A DNA stretch of 64,000 nucleotides from Camellia lanceoleosa (Eukaryota; Streptophyta; Magnoliopsida; Ericales; Theaceae): contig CM045758.1 in the NCBI GenBank assembly GCA_025200525.1, positions 61,072,649 through 61,136,648 on the forward strand. The letters run 5' to 3'. The position numbers were made by a program, and so were the translations under genes. Shown piece after piece: positions 34,433 to 46,573 of this stretch. A model generated the notes under the pieces. It worked only from the letters and a program-made list of their open reading frames with translations. It searched no databases and was not told the origin of the DNA. How positions within the stretch are numbered: position 1 is the stretch's first letter; each line of letters starts with the position of its first letter.

Positions 34433-34625
34433 ATAATATTCACATTTATAGTGTAAATGTTTCGTGATGTGAATGTTCATATTAATGTGAATGTTCACAC
34501 CATTAATATGAATGTTAACATGTTAATGTGAATATTTATATTGTCAATATGAATGCTCATACTATCAATGTGAACATTCACACGTCAATGTGAATATTCA
34601 CATTGTAAAATATGAATGTTCATGT
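34433..34625. repeat. Degenerate tandem repeat of AATGTGAATGTTCACATT type
   Basis: Short units near 20-30 bp (AATGTGAATGTTCA, AATATGAATGTTCA) repeat with drift. The unit is itself partly palindromic (GTGAA...TTCAC). Confidence 0.65.
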
Positions 34626-34989
34626 TACTAAATTGCTAACCGTTTAAAAAATATTTGTGAGGGTAGAAATATCTATAAAATACCTTAAATATGAAAATTT
34701 TGATTTGGTAGATCAAATGTTCAAATAATAGGACTTATTGGAATACAAGAATATCTTATGGACTAATTGAGATACAAACACTTGAAAAATGATTTTCTAA
34801 TAAATCTCCGTAAAACTAATTGTATTAAGTGATAATCAATTAACCATAATTAATTTCACTTAAAAATTTTAAGTGTTTCTTAAAATATAAGTTAAAACTT
34901 AAGAAAATTTGAAATCATATGAAACTTACTTATTTTCATTGAATTTATAAATATTAAATATAATTATTGATATACTATTATAAACTAAT

Positions 34990-35412
34990 TACCACCACTA
35001 CTACCGCTACCGCTACCGCTACCGCTACCGCTACTATCATGTCACCGCCACCATTACTACCACCATCACCATCATCATGCCACCACTACCACCTCTACCA
35101 TTGCTGCCACCGCTACTACCACCAACTTTATCATCATTGTCATTGTTTCCATAAGTACTACCATCATTTTATTACCACTACTATCGCTACTGCTACCAGC
35201 ACCAGCACCACCAACGTTACTATGCCACCATCACCGCCGCCACTACCACCACTACCACTCTGCCACAATCACCACTACCATCAATGCTACCGCTACCATC
35301 GCTACAACCACCATCAACTCTACCGCCACCACCATGCCATTGCTACTGCTACCACTACCACCAGCACTACTACTACCCTCATACCATTACTACCACAACT
35401 ACCACCACTAAT
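34990..35412. repeat. ACC/ACT trinucleotide-derived satellite
   Basis: About 420 bp of drifting ACC, ACT, GCT and CAT triplets, starting with five near-perfect CTACCG hexamers. The 153-codon frame (34967-35428) encodes only Thr/Pro/His/Ala-rich low-complexity sequence and is not a gene. Confidence 0.8.
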
Positions 35413-35517
35413 ACAATATAAAAATTGAAATATCCAATTTGAAAAGAATAGATTTTAAATTTGATCTTATACATATCAAATAACTTATTTTTGGTTTATC
35501 ACTTAAATTTTTATGAA

Positions 35518-35647
35518 GAATAATGTTTGAGGGCCACAAAATGTGTGGTTCAAATGGCTCGAAACTGCCAAAACGACATCGTTTTGCGTCGTTTTGGCAG
35601 TTTCGAGCCATTCGAGCCACACATTTTTGGGCTTCCTACCAGTGCTG
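35518..35647. mobile_element. Small foldback element with exact 9-bp target duplication
   Basis: A 36-bp left arm (35543-35578) pairs with 35589-35624 with two mismatches, around a 10-base loop (ATCGTTTTGC). The arm core is GGCTCGAAACTGCCAAAACG. TTTTATGAA flanks it at 35509-35517 and 35648-35656. A 9-bp duplication suggests Mutator-type mobilisation. It could also be transcribed as a miRNA-like hairpin. Confidence 0.75.
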
Positions 35648-35825
35648 TTTTATGAAATAGCTGTTCAACTTAAAAAATTAAGTATTCAATTTAATTTTTA
35701 ATTTTCAATTTTATCAAACATCACCTTAGTCTATGCCTAACTCATAAACCACTCAATCTATTTATTTATTTAGTTATTAAATTGGTGAATACACAAATAT
35801 TAGTATTTGGTTTTTATAATAAAAT

Positions 35826-36069
35826 GAGTTAATTACACCAAGACCACCTAAACTATTAACAAATATCACTTCATCCTCCTCATTTATGATTTTGTACATA
35901 TTGATCTCCTTAACTATAAAAACAAAACACTTTTACTCCCTCCAGACTACTTCCAAAAGGGATGTATTTGTATAATTTTCATAGTTGAGGGAGCCAATAT
36001 GTACGGGGTTCATAGACAAGAGAGAGAAAAAGATATTAATAGTTCAGGAGGTCTTGGTGCAATTAACTC
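35826..36069. mobile_element. Inverted-repeat MITE
   Basis: Left GAGTTAATTACACCAAGACC and right GGTCTTGGTGCAATTAACTC are inverted with one mismatch. Length 244 bp. The flanking duplication is not clear. Confidence 0.75.
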
Positions 36070-37097
36070 TACTAAATAAAAAAACATGTATATGCATATT
36101 TATTGTAAAAAAAAGGTGGGCAGAAAATTATATATTTGTATTTAAAATTATTGCCAATTAAAACTATCTAATATTGGGTCGCCTTAAAATATAGGCCTTA
36201 TTCTAGCCCATTGATTGGTTAATTAGTAAAAACAATTGATAATAATCAATTTTAAATATCCTAATTTATGAGGTTGTCACAAGTATGTGTTAATTTGAAA
36301 GTGTCAGTATTGGATTAAATGCAAAAGTAATTTAGAAACTAAATTTGGATCAATTTTTATGCCAATGATATAAATATTAGAAGATTGTCCTGGCGTAAAA
36401 AACTATCCAATATTGTGTCGACTTAAAAAATGTCTTGTTCTAACCATACCTTGGATCCAACCTAAAAAATTGATTGTTCAATTAGTAAAAATAGTTGGTA
36501 ATAATCATTTGAAGACGCCTAATTTAAAGACCAAACATTATGAAGGCTTCTAATTTAAAAAAAAAAATCAAAGATACTAAAATATTAATATGATTTTGTA
36601 ATATAAATTCTCTACCATTTAAAAATATTTAGGAGTTAAAAATATAGGGTTATTAAGAAGTGAGACTAATATCACAGGAGCTTCTAATTACACACACTTA
36701 ATTTTTTCCCACACCTACCACATGCATTATAAAATTTATAATTTACATATTAGTACATCTATGTGTAAAAACAAATTAAATATATGTAATTACAAATATT
36801 TTAACACCACCACTATTGATGGGGGTGTTAAGAAGTTTATGTTGGGAAAAAAATGTTATTAATATAATTTTGTAATATAAATTCTCTATCGTTTGAAAAT
36901 ATTTAGGAGTTAATTTAGGAATGTAATTTAAAAGGTTAGAGTATCTATATATGGTATCATAAAGTTGACTATATGAACATTTGAAGGAGTTAATCTAGGA
37001 ACAAAAATTAGTGATATTAAAAAATATTTAATCAAGCAATCATTTTAAGACATGCTTTTTTTGCTTTTTCAATAATTTAAAAATTCTGAAAATTCAT
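36070..37097. repeat. Intergenic DNA with diverged direct repeats
   Basis: About 36163-36245 matches about 36398-36510 (AAAACTATC(T/C)AATATTG). About 36587-36645 matches about 36858-36915 (TTTGTAATATAAATTCTCTA). No gene is seen. Confidence 0.5.
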
Positions 37098-37652
37098 GTT
37101 GAGCATGCTCTCACATTGTGTGATGTCTCAGGCCTTTTTAAAACAACTTGAGTATATTGATTCAAAATTTCTATTCCTTATTGGAGTCCTTCTTGCTTTT
37201 TGAACCTCATGAATCATGTGTTGTCACCTATTCTTCTCTTTATGATTATTCATTTCCATCCTAAAGTGTTTTCCGAGACGTCGACTTGGGTCTTTGGGTG
37301 TTGGATCGAGTCTAGGAACGGTAGGAATGCTCTGAGGTTGATTTTAGCTTCACTTGAAAGTTGAGTCCGCTCGAGCGGTCTTTTTGTTGCTCGAGTCCAG
37401 TTCTTTGTTTTGATGTCTAAAATATTGGGAGTATGATTTCATCGCTTGAGCAAAGGTTTTACTGCTCGAGTGGTCTGTTCGCAGAAGAGAGATATTATGG
37501 GAGTTTGAATTCACCACTCGAGCTCAAGATCCATCGCTTGAGCGGTCTGTCTAGAGTGAGATTCGTAAAGTGTGTTCAATCATTTAAAATCTTAGGCAAA
37601 TCATCATTTTCTTCACTTTTTCATTTCACTCTTTCTCTATCTCTCTTTTTAC

Positions 37653-38218
37653 TAGGAATGGCAACGGGCTGGGATGGGGCTAGGGATCACACTCCCCGTT
37701 CTTGATCCTCGACGGTGGAAATTCCCCCGTCCCCGGCCTCGATCCCTGATGGGGAATCTATCCCCGCCCCCGCCCCCTAACGGGGATCGGGTTTTCCTGA
37801 CTCCGAAAATTCCCCGGCCAAAAAATAAACTAAACTAAACTAAATAACAACAACAACAGATCTGATATTCAACAACAACAACAGATTTGATATTCAAGCA
37901 CAACAATAGATTTAATATTCAACAACAACAAAAACTCCAGATCGGATCTGATATTTAAAAAAAGCTTCAGATCTGCCATTTAAAATGGCGAGAAAGAGAA
38001 AGAGAAAGATAGATCTGCGATGGTGAGGCGGTAGTGGAATGACAGGGGCGGTGGTGGAGCAGCGGTGAGGGAGGGAGAGGAGATAAGCTACGATCGACTC
38101 TCGTCGTCGAATGGCAGAGGCGGAGGTGGAATGGCGGAGGCGGTGGTGGACTCCATCTCCACGGTTTGTTTCTTCTCTGCTTAGATCAATGTTGGTTTAA
38201 GGTTTGAGAGAGATCTGA

Positions 38219-38262
<44 letters not shown>

Positions 38263-38678
38263 ACAAATGAATAAAAGATGATGATGAAAGGGAGAGAGAG
38301 AGAGGAACATTGAATCAAAAAAGTATATATATATATAATAAAAGATGATAATGAAAGAGATAGAGATAGGAACATTGAATCAAAAAGTATATATATAATA
38401 AAAGATGACGATGAAAGAGAGAGAAAGAAAGAGGAACATTGAATAAAAAAGTATATATATATAACACTTCGGGGGGACAAACGAGACAGGGGTCGGGGCT
38501 GGGGTCGGGCCGGGTCCGGGGCTGAAACATGTATCCCCGTCCCCAGCCCGAATATCATTGGGGATTTATTTTTTAATACCATTCCCGGTCCATTGGGGAT
38601 ATTTTTCGAGGAATGACCACTTAATTCGGGGTCAGGGAGTCGGGCCCCCGTTGGATTGGGTTCAAATTGCCACCCCTA
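37653..38678. mobile_element. hAT-like non-autonomous element inside the LTR
   Basis: Ends TAGGAATGGCAAC and, inverted, TAGGGGTGGCAAT. Flanks CTTTTTAC (37645-37652) and CTCCCTAC (38679-38686) agree at 5 of 8, a decayed 8-bp duplication. Both ends are strongly GC-rich with GGGGATCGGG-type sequence, unlike surrounding DNA. No transposase. Confidence 0.6.
38222..38470. repeat. GA microsatellite and three ~60-bp tandem repeats
   Basis: A GA run (38223-38259) is followed by three units containing GATGATAATGAAAGAGA, GGAACATTGAATCAAAAA and GTATATATATA. It lies within the hAT-like element. Confidence 0.7.
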
Positions 38679-40356
38679 CTCCCTACATTTCACTCCACTC
38701 TCTTTTCTCTCATCTCTCTCTAGAAAACATCCACCAACCCTCTTAAATTCTTGATCTCCCAAATCCATTGAAGATTTGACCCTAATTCTTTCGTCAAATT
38801 TGGAGAGCTCATCAAGGACTACGATATGTACGATAGAGATTGGATTTCGACACTGTTAATTTTTGGAGTTTCTCTCATCTTTTCTTCTCCAAGCTTGAGG
38901 TCGGGAGTTTCTTAGAATTATATATATAATTTTAACATGTTTTTGTCTATTTTGATGGGATTATTGTGTTGGAAGTTTAGAATTTGGTGTATTGAGTTTT
39001 GGAATGTTTGAAAAGTAATTTCTCTTATGATTTTATTCAAATTGATTTATTTTATGAACATATGAGACTCTTGAAAGTCTATTGATAATGATATATATAT
39101 ATATACTTTTAAAAAATGAGAGAAATTCATTTTGGGAGAAAATCGTAGATTTGGGAAATTTGGGGAAAAAGTTAATTTTGAGAAAAACTCATGAGATCAT
39201 GTGATTTTGTTGAGAAAGGTGAGGAAAAATCATGTGTTTGATATATTATGAATCATCTATGAAATGGGTCAGTTTTTGTTGAGAAATTTTCCATGGATAG
39301 TATGTTGCGAATACTTGGATCATGGAAATTGGATAATTATATAAATTGTGAATATGAAAATGTGTCATAAGTCACATGTATGTGGATATTGATTGTTATT
39401 TGAAACATTGAGGAATGTTGAAAGTTGTAATTCACATTGAGGAAAAGTGCTGAGAATTATGGGATTTTATATATTTATATTTGCATTTGTATTTCATTCA
39501 CTTGTATAGCTTTTGAATATCGATTATTATGGCTATGTTTTGGAAATCGAGTTATTGTTTTGAGAAAACAATTGATGATCTTGAAATGTTTTGGGATAAA
39601 TATATTTGGTAAGTCCGGATAGGGGGCATAGTTTGGTATTGGTTAAGTTGACTTGAGTATCCAGGGTGAAAAACCAAAAACACGCGCGGAGTAGGTACCG
39701 CATGCCTTTTGGTTAGAAGCCGGTAAAGTGGTGATTGGTAGTGCTTGACATTCCTATTTGTAGACACCAACATAGGGATTACTCGAGTCGTATATACCGC
39801 TCCGTATGTGCATTTTGAATTCATTGAGATAATGTATTTTTGAAAAGAACATTGCACGTGGTTTCAAAAGGGACAAAGTTATGGTTTTTGAAGCATGGCA
39901 TTGTATAACATTCATGTTATAAGATTGTTTAAAACATATATAATTTGTTAAGATCTTTCTATTGGCTTTGTGCTCACCCTTAGTGGATTTGTGTAAGAAA
40001 GGATGTGATGATTCCGCCTAGCTAAAGGCGTGAGAAGTGTTTTAAGAACACGAGGGCTTTTTCTTTTATCGTTTATTTTTGACAAGCCAACATGTATGAG
40101 TTTCAATAACCATTTTTGTGTAACTGGGCTTAAGCCTTGGAACTTGTAGCCTATGGCGCATTCTTTTGTGTTATTTCTATTATGCGTCTCTCATGCTATG
40201 GATTTATACTTTAAGGAGATTGAATATGTATTGCATGTGGACAGCTACAACTACAAGGATTTGAATTGCTTAATGTTGACCAGAGTTGATAATTATTCAT
40301 TGCTATGCAACTAAGTCAGGATCATTTTATGTTAGTTATTTGGGGGGCTTACAACT

Positions 40357-40368
40357 TGGTATCAGAGC
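40357..40368 (+). other. Primer-binding site (initiator tRNA-Met type)
   Basis: TGGTATCAGAGC follows the LTR end by three bases. This sequence is complementary to the 3' end of plant initiator tRNA-Met and is used by many Ty3/gypsy elements. Confidence 0.85.
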
Positions 40369-40539
40369 TACCGGGTTTGAATACTTGGGGCTCGCGAGAA
40401 GTGGCTTTTCTACAATGGGTTCATTTCGCTAATTAGGATATGTTCCATGTTTTAGGTGTTATGTGATAACATGCTTATATGACTAGATGGGTATGGTGTT
40501 GAACTTTTAGGATGTCATTTGTGCCTATAAAATTCCTTG

Positions 40540-43500
40540 TGTAGACACCCAATTTTTGACTAACCTTAAGACTTGGTCGCTACTGATTGTTTGCTTGGTG
40601 ATGACAGATGTGCCGGGCAAAGGTTCGATTTCTTCGGCAAGAGGAGAGTCAAATCCTAACCTCACACCCCATTTTGGACCAAATCTATTTTGGATGGTTT
40701 TTAGACCTTAAAACCCTCTCTTTCAAAATATTTTTTAAATAAAGCTCTACGATGTTCCGATGCTCGCATTTTGTTAAATGTCGCGATTTTCGGTAAACCA
40801 AGCAAGGACAAAGTGGAAATAAATGAAAGAGAGATGAAATCTTTGAAAAATCTTTCAAAGCACCTTGTTTAGGGGTGTGGAGTTGAAGAAAAGAGGAGAA
40901 GAGGGAAGAAACCAAGTTGAGGAAGAAGTAGGGCATGAATCGTTAAGAGAGAGACAAGTAATCCTTGTTAAATCGGGCCTATCCTTTTGTGTACTTAGAT
41001 TTAAGCTATGAGGCCACCACTGTTGGAAAGAAAACTTCTGGGGCTTCATTTTGCATTCAAGAATCTCCTCAAACTGAGTCCGAATGGGAGAGATATGGTT
41101 GGTTGAAGTTGGACGTCATTCCGGTTAGACCGAAACTGAGCAGCTTCACCAAAACAGACATAACTTTTTGCACAGTTGGAATTTTGATGCAAGGCTGCAT
41201 CATTGGAAATCTTACTTCTGAGGCTTCAATTTGGACACAAGAATGACCTAAAAAGAAGTCCAGATGAAAGAGATATACCTGTTTGAAGTTGGACCTACAG
41301 AGCAGATTTTCTCTGCCAGCCACTGGTGAAGGGTGCCGGCCATGGATGATGCAGTGCCGGCCACTAGTGATGGCTGGCTGGCCAAAAATGTAAAAAAAAC
41401 AGATATTTTGCAGATCTTTTCCCTCTAGCTGTTATGCACAAGCCCCCAATTCAGATATTTCGACCAAGCTCTCTTTTGGCTATATATTGAAGCCATATCT
41501 CTTGTTTTGGGGGGGGGTGAGAACTTCTTGAACAAGTTTGAGAGCTTCTCTCACTAAATCTCTCTGTCTCTCTCTCTCTCTCTCTACAAATTCCAGAGCT
41601 AAAGTTCAGCTTTTCACTCAAGCTTGCTCTCCCTCTTGACCTTGTGTGCATGCAAGGGATATACTTGAAGATATACCTCTCCTTTGCCTAGGCACCCTTA
41701 ACCAAACTTAACCACCATTGGGCTGAGGTTCTTTGAGGATCATTTGGAGCTCCAAAAGGCTGATTTTGGCTCAGATGGCTGGTTTTGCTGCTGTCCTTCA
41801 AGGTGCTTCAAGGGTAAGCACTTGTCCATTTAAACCTTTGTTTTGTATGCTTGTTTTACCACCTTTGTAAACTATTCTTGGAGTGGTGTTGAACTAAAAA
41901 AACCTCTGTTTTTCCTCTATTTTTCTGTCCTAAGAGTGGTGGTTTAAGCCTTGTTTGGCTAGGGGGTTGTCTCTCCCTTTGCTCTTTGGCTTGTAAAGCC
42001 TTTTGAGCTAACTTCCAAGCTTTTCAAACAACTTCTTTTTGGCCTTAAAACCACTGAATTCCAGAGGAATTTTAGTGGTAGAAAACTTGTTTTGAGGGCC
42101 AAAATAGGTGGGGGTTGTCCCCCCTCCTCTTATCTTGTTTACTTGTGTTGATGGCCAACCAAATGAGCATGTGTTTTTACTTCTTGGAGGCTTTGTTTAG
42201 GCTCATTTTGGTGACTTTCCAGACCTGCAATAACTCTGTTTTTGGTTGTCTTGGTCACCCCATGCATGCTTTTTGTATGTGTAGTGTAATCCCATTTATG
42301 GCTCATCAAAGTAGTATGTCTTTCTAGCATGTATTGGCTCCATTTCAGTAGGTTTTTGGCCATCATTTGACATGTCATAACTCTGATTTGGGCTGGTTTG
42401 GTCACCTCTTGCATGCTTCATGTACTTGTAGTGCAAATCTTGCTTACTAGCCTTGTATGCATGATGTTTTTGCTCATTATGCTAGCATATTTTGGCTATG
42501 CTCCAGCATGATTTTATTCATATTTTGGGCTGTTTTAGGACTATTTTGGGCTGCCATGGTCATATGACTTATGTTTTGTATAGCTATAGTGCAAATGCCT
42601 TGACTAGTCTTGAGTTTTGAGGCCACTACCATGCTTAACTTATGATATTTGCATGCTTTGGCATTATTTGAAGTGTTATATCAGTGCATATTTCATGGTC
42701 ATACACTTGTTCTTGTCACTCTTTTAATGCCTCGGAGGTTTGGCTCTTTATGCCTCAAGAATGAATTATTGTGCATGCCATCATGCCTAGGCCTTTGGGC
42801 CATCATATCAGTGCATTTTTGGTCTTGTTGTATCATGATGTAACTCTGTTTTATGTTGTCCAAGCCATGCCATGTTTGGTTTTAATAGGTATAGTGTAAT
42901 ACCCCTTTGTAGCCTTACATGCTTCATGTTTTTGGTCTTTTGTTCTAGCTTGTATTGGCTAGGTTCAAGCATGTTTTTAGTCTCACCTTGACCTGCCTTG
43001 GGATTATTTTGGATGCCCTTGCCCCTTTGAGGCTTGCTTTGCATGGCCATGGTTTAATTCCCTTTGCTAGTTTCAAGCTTTGAGCTTTCTTGCATGCTAT
43101 GCTTGTCTTGATGGAGTGGTTTGGCACCATTCCATGCATGGTTTCAGGGCCTATAGTGTTGTCACACTTGCATGTTTTTCACCCTTTGAGCACTCTTGAG
43201 AGTTATGCTCTTATGCCTAGGTGATAGGCCATTACATGGGCATGCTTTGCTTTGCATTTCATGCCATCATTTCATCATCTTGGCCACTGATTTGGGCATG
43301 ATTGAGGTCTGTCCATTTTGGTTTAAGACCATCTTTGCATGTTGTTGCATGCTTGTCTTGCATGTTGTTGCATGCTTGTTCCATTTTGCATGTTGTCGCA
43401 TGCTTGTCGCATTGCATGATTCTTGCATATTGTTGCATGCTTGGTACTTTGCATTTTGCATGCTTGTTACATTGCATTTGGCATGCTTATGTTGCATTGC

Positions 43501-45482
43501 ATGGCATCTCCATGTTGCATGCATTGCATTGTGTTTGGCTCGGGTGTTAAGCCAAACAAGAGAAACGAGGGACGTTTCATACTTGAAGTGATGAAACGTG
43601 CCTCAATTCTCGATCGCTGACGCTCTTGACGATGCATGATAGAGTTCTAGGCATTTATGTGTTTTTATGCATTCATTTTACATTGATTTACACAAGTTGG
43701 ATCTTTGGCCATCATGCATCGAGATGCGTGATTGATGGTCTTGGATCCGATTATGCCTCTCCCTTGATGTTTTGAGGTGATATGGAGTGGCATAGTGCGC
43801 ACATACCCTTGGGAGACCCTCCATTTCCTCTGTTTTGTGCTCTGTTGCAGCTTGGTGTCACAGCACACTAGTGCCCGGCACCCTCTTGTTGTTGGCCGGC
43901 AGTGCATTGTTTGTGGCCGGCAGTGGTCCATCTTTGGCGGCGAAGTCGCGATAGCTACTTATGGCGGCAGCCTTTGGTGCACTCTCAAGACCTTTGTTTT
44001 GGTAAGATCCAGCAATTAATTCTCAAGGACACCCTGTAGACAGAGCCTCAAGAGAGCAACTGGAGAGCTTTTCGGGACGGCAACCGAGCATGCATCCTCT
44101 TCTCCTTCAAATAGAGCTGGAGCAGCTTAGTTTTTATGCTTACTTGTTGGTTAGCATTGAATTTGTAATTAATTAATTAATTTGTTAATTAGTTAAGTGT
44201 TGTAATAATTAGTAAGTAGATTGCTTAGTATTCAATTTGGTTGTGTAATAATTAGTCTAATTAGATTATTAGATTAGCTTAGCTTAGCTTAGATTAGCTT
44301 AGCTTTCATTCGAACCCTCCGTTCCGAGGGCGAACTTTATAATAAGTGTGCGTGCGTGTGTGCATGTCTTCTAACCTCCATTTCTTTCTCCCCTTTACGT
44401 ACCTGCTTTCAGTGGTTAGTTTTAGGACATATTTCAATTAGCATACTTATGCTTTGCATGCGTGCATCAGTTCATCTGTCTTGCATCCACCGGGCTCGGC
44501 GCATCATACTAACTGCATTGTATTTCAATACCGATTTGAATACATGATTATCAAATTGCATTTCACATGACATCTTAGAATAGCCGAGCCTATTTCTAGT
44601 TGCATTTTGCATGTGTTGCATTAGCCATCTTAACATGAACTAGGATCATGCATTGATTACTAACTAGTTTTTGTTTTGGCTTGAAGTACACTGTAAGTGT
44701 TTATGCTTTAGCATCCTTGCATGAGTGTAAGTGTTGCCATGATAGCATGCTTTCCATGAGGCTATTTGTTTACGTGATATAACTGCCTGAATGCCTATGG
44801 ATGAAGGTTGGATTGCTTGAATTGGAATAATTCATCGAAATGTGAGTTTTAAGCCCACTTGAGGTGGCAAAATCATGTTTTTCTAAGCCCACTTGAGGGT
44901 GGCAAAATCCACGTCTTAGCCTACTTGCGAGTTGCACCTTCAAACCATTTTCGAACAAACAAACATGAGATGTTTTGTTCCAATTTAGACGATCTAGTCT
45001 ATACTTATATACTGTGCGCATCACATAGTAATTCAAGGCTAATAAACTGGAATAAGAACGCATGTGTTTTCAAAAACAAGATTTCATGTTAGTAAAGGTC
45101 GATCTCTGATCAGGCGAGCGGGGGTGCTCATTACATGACCTTCCCTTCTCGTACCCAAGTTCCTGAGCCGAGGCAACTTTGGTGATGACGGACACGTGGC
45201 CTTAGGCACGAGTCAGGGTTTCTTAAATTTCCCAAAATAAAATATTTAGGCGGCGACTCTGTATCTGGCAAAGCAGTCCATGTTTGGCACTTCTTTATAA
45301 AATCAGTTTTCCAAAACGATTTGTCGGATTTACACTCTTTGGTGATTTATCGGTCTTGCATTGCATTTTGCGAGATTAGATTCAGAACTGTGACATTGAG
45401 TCAGAACTGTAGTAGTCCAATGAACAAAATGGATTTTGCGCCCCATTCGCGCGCGGAGCCGGGACGTTCGGGCACGTCTACA
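40540..45482 (+). mobile_element. Large (4.9 kb) Tat/Ogre-like LTR, probably solo, no target duplication
   Basis: Begins TGTAGACACCCAATTTTTGA and ends GTCTACA. It aligns in blocks with 48317-52304 over most of its length, for example GGCCATCATGCATC(A/G)AGATG and TAGTGCG(C/T)ACATACCCTTGG. It sits between the primer-binding site (40357) and gag (45730) of another element, so it is nested. The flanks are CCTTG and GAAGT, which do not match. It has no coding sequence. The 3' part contains CTTAGCTTAG repeats and many GCATG motifs. Confidence 0.75.
43320..43535. repeat. TTGCATGCTTG-rich tandem array within the LTR
   Basis: TTGCATG(C/T)TTG-type units recur about every 20-35 bases, interspersed with GTTGTTGCATG. 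The antisense frames here are Met/His/Ala/Cys-rich low-complexity sequence, not genes. Confidence 0.7.
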
Positions 45483-45729
45483 GAAGTCTTATTAGAAGGG
45501 CACCTGATCAATACTCATTCTAACAAGAATTCTTGGTGTTTCATGGGACAAGTGTCATCTTGAAGGAGTAATCCGTATGTGTTTATGTGGTTAAGTGCTT
45601 ATGTGGAGTGAAACTAAGTATTTACATGAAATGAAAGCTTGTAAATTAGTGTGATGAGAAGGGTGAGACTCAGTTGCGAACACATATGCAATTGTGTGCT
45701 AAATTGTTCATTATTGTCCATAATTAGGA

Positions 45730-46564
45730 TGTCAAGAAGAGGTTAGAGGTGTGATGGTAGAGGCGAGAGGCATGGTAGGCCTCACCGAGGTGTTCATGAA
45801 GTGCCGGTCCATGAGGTTCCAGTGCAAGAAGAGGGGTTCGGCCAAGCTAATGTGGTCGAGCAAGTGGGCCAAACGAATGTGGCCAAGCAAGTGGGACAAG
45901 TAGAAGTCCTGGAGCAAGCTGGTCAAGCCACTATGGGTTCCTTAGACTAAGAGATGGCGGGGGCTTTCAGAGAGTATATGAATATCTTGAGGGTAGAGAA
46001 CCAACCCGGAGAAAACACCGTGGAGACGAGGGTGGGTTTTCTTACTCGAGAGTTCTTGCGGGCCAAACCGGATGAGTTTCATGGTGGCTTGGAAACCAAG
46101 AAGGTGGATGAGTGGCTCGAGCAAACTGTGAAGACTTTTGAGATGCTTCACATAAATGATAGTGAGCTTAGGGTGACCCTAGCGAGTTACTACCTTAAAG
46201 GAGATATGGGCCAAAGTGGAAGTACGCCAGTGGAAGAATTGGGGCGACATGGGAGGCATTTGTCATCGCTTTCTAGGACAAGTATTTACGTCCCACTTCT
46301 AGAGAGAGACTGAGATAAGAATTCCAAGACCTCAAGCAACTGAACATGTCAATGGCCGATCTTTACTAGTTTGTCCTAGTTTGCACCGGAGTTGGTGGCA
46401 ATGGAGGAACGCCGTTGCATAGAATTTTAGAAGAGATTGAGAACCAAGATATTGTTTAAGGTTGCCGGGAACATGATCCGGAACTACAACTGCCTTGTGG
46501 AGGCGGCAACACATGATGAGATTATTATTTAGGCCGAGGAGGAGAGACTTCAGGGTTCAAGGTC
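45730..46564 (+). pseudogene. Broken gag of a Ty3/gypsy element
   Basis: The clearest part (45954-46204) reads FLTREFLRAKPDEFHGG, DEWLEQTVKTFEML and RVTLASYYLKGDM. Beyond it the frame shifts, but YFPPTSRERL-, DLKQLNMSMADLY- and VAGNMIRNYNCLVEAA-type pieces continue to about 46560. Several stops interrupt it. It is in the order expected after the primer-binding site at 40357, from which a 4.9-kb LTR now separates it. No zinc knuckle or pol follows. Confidence 0.75.
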
Positions 46565-46573
46565 TAAGGATGT

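Larger units (their letters stand above)
37098..40353 (+). mobile_element. LTR of a plus-strand Ty3/gypsy element (left edge approximate)
   Basis: The right end GGGGGGCTTACA is fixed by the primer-binding site that follows at 40357. The left edge is placed at TGTTGAGCATGCTCTCACAT, a candidate only. It includes CTCGAGCGG-type motifs (37368-37550) shared with the other LTRs here, and is split by a hAT-like element at 37653-38678. Confidence 0.5.

Noticed and set aside
34433..34625. Short regular repeats resembling a CRISPR array
   Set aside because: Units drift, have no unique spacers, and the DNA is plant nuclear.
34967..35428. 153-codon frame rich in Thr, Pro and His
   Set aside because: It is a translation of a drifting ACC/ACT triplet satellite, with no domain and no gene signals.
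38181..38582. 133-codon Ser/Leu-rich minus-strand frame
   Set aside because: It is read from GA microsatellites and ~60-bp repeats in a hAT-like element.
43196..43591. Cys/His-rich 131-codon frame that looks zinc-finger-like
   Set aside because: The Cys and His come from repeated TTGCATGCTTG units; no finger spacing.
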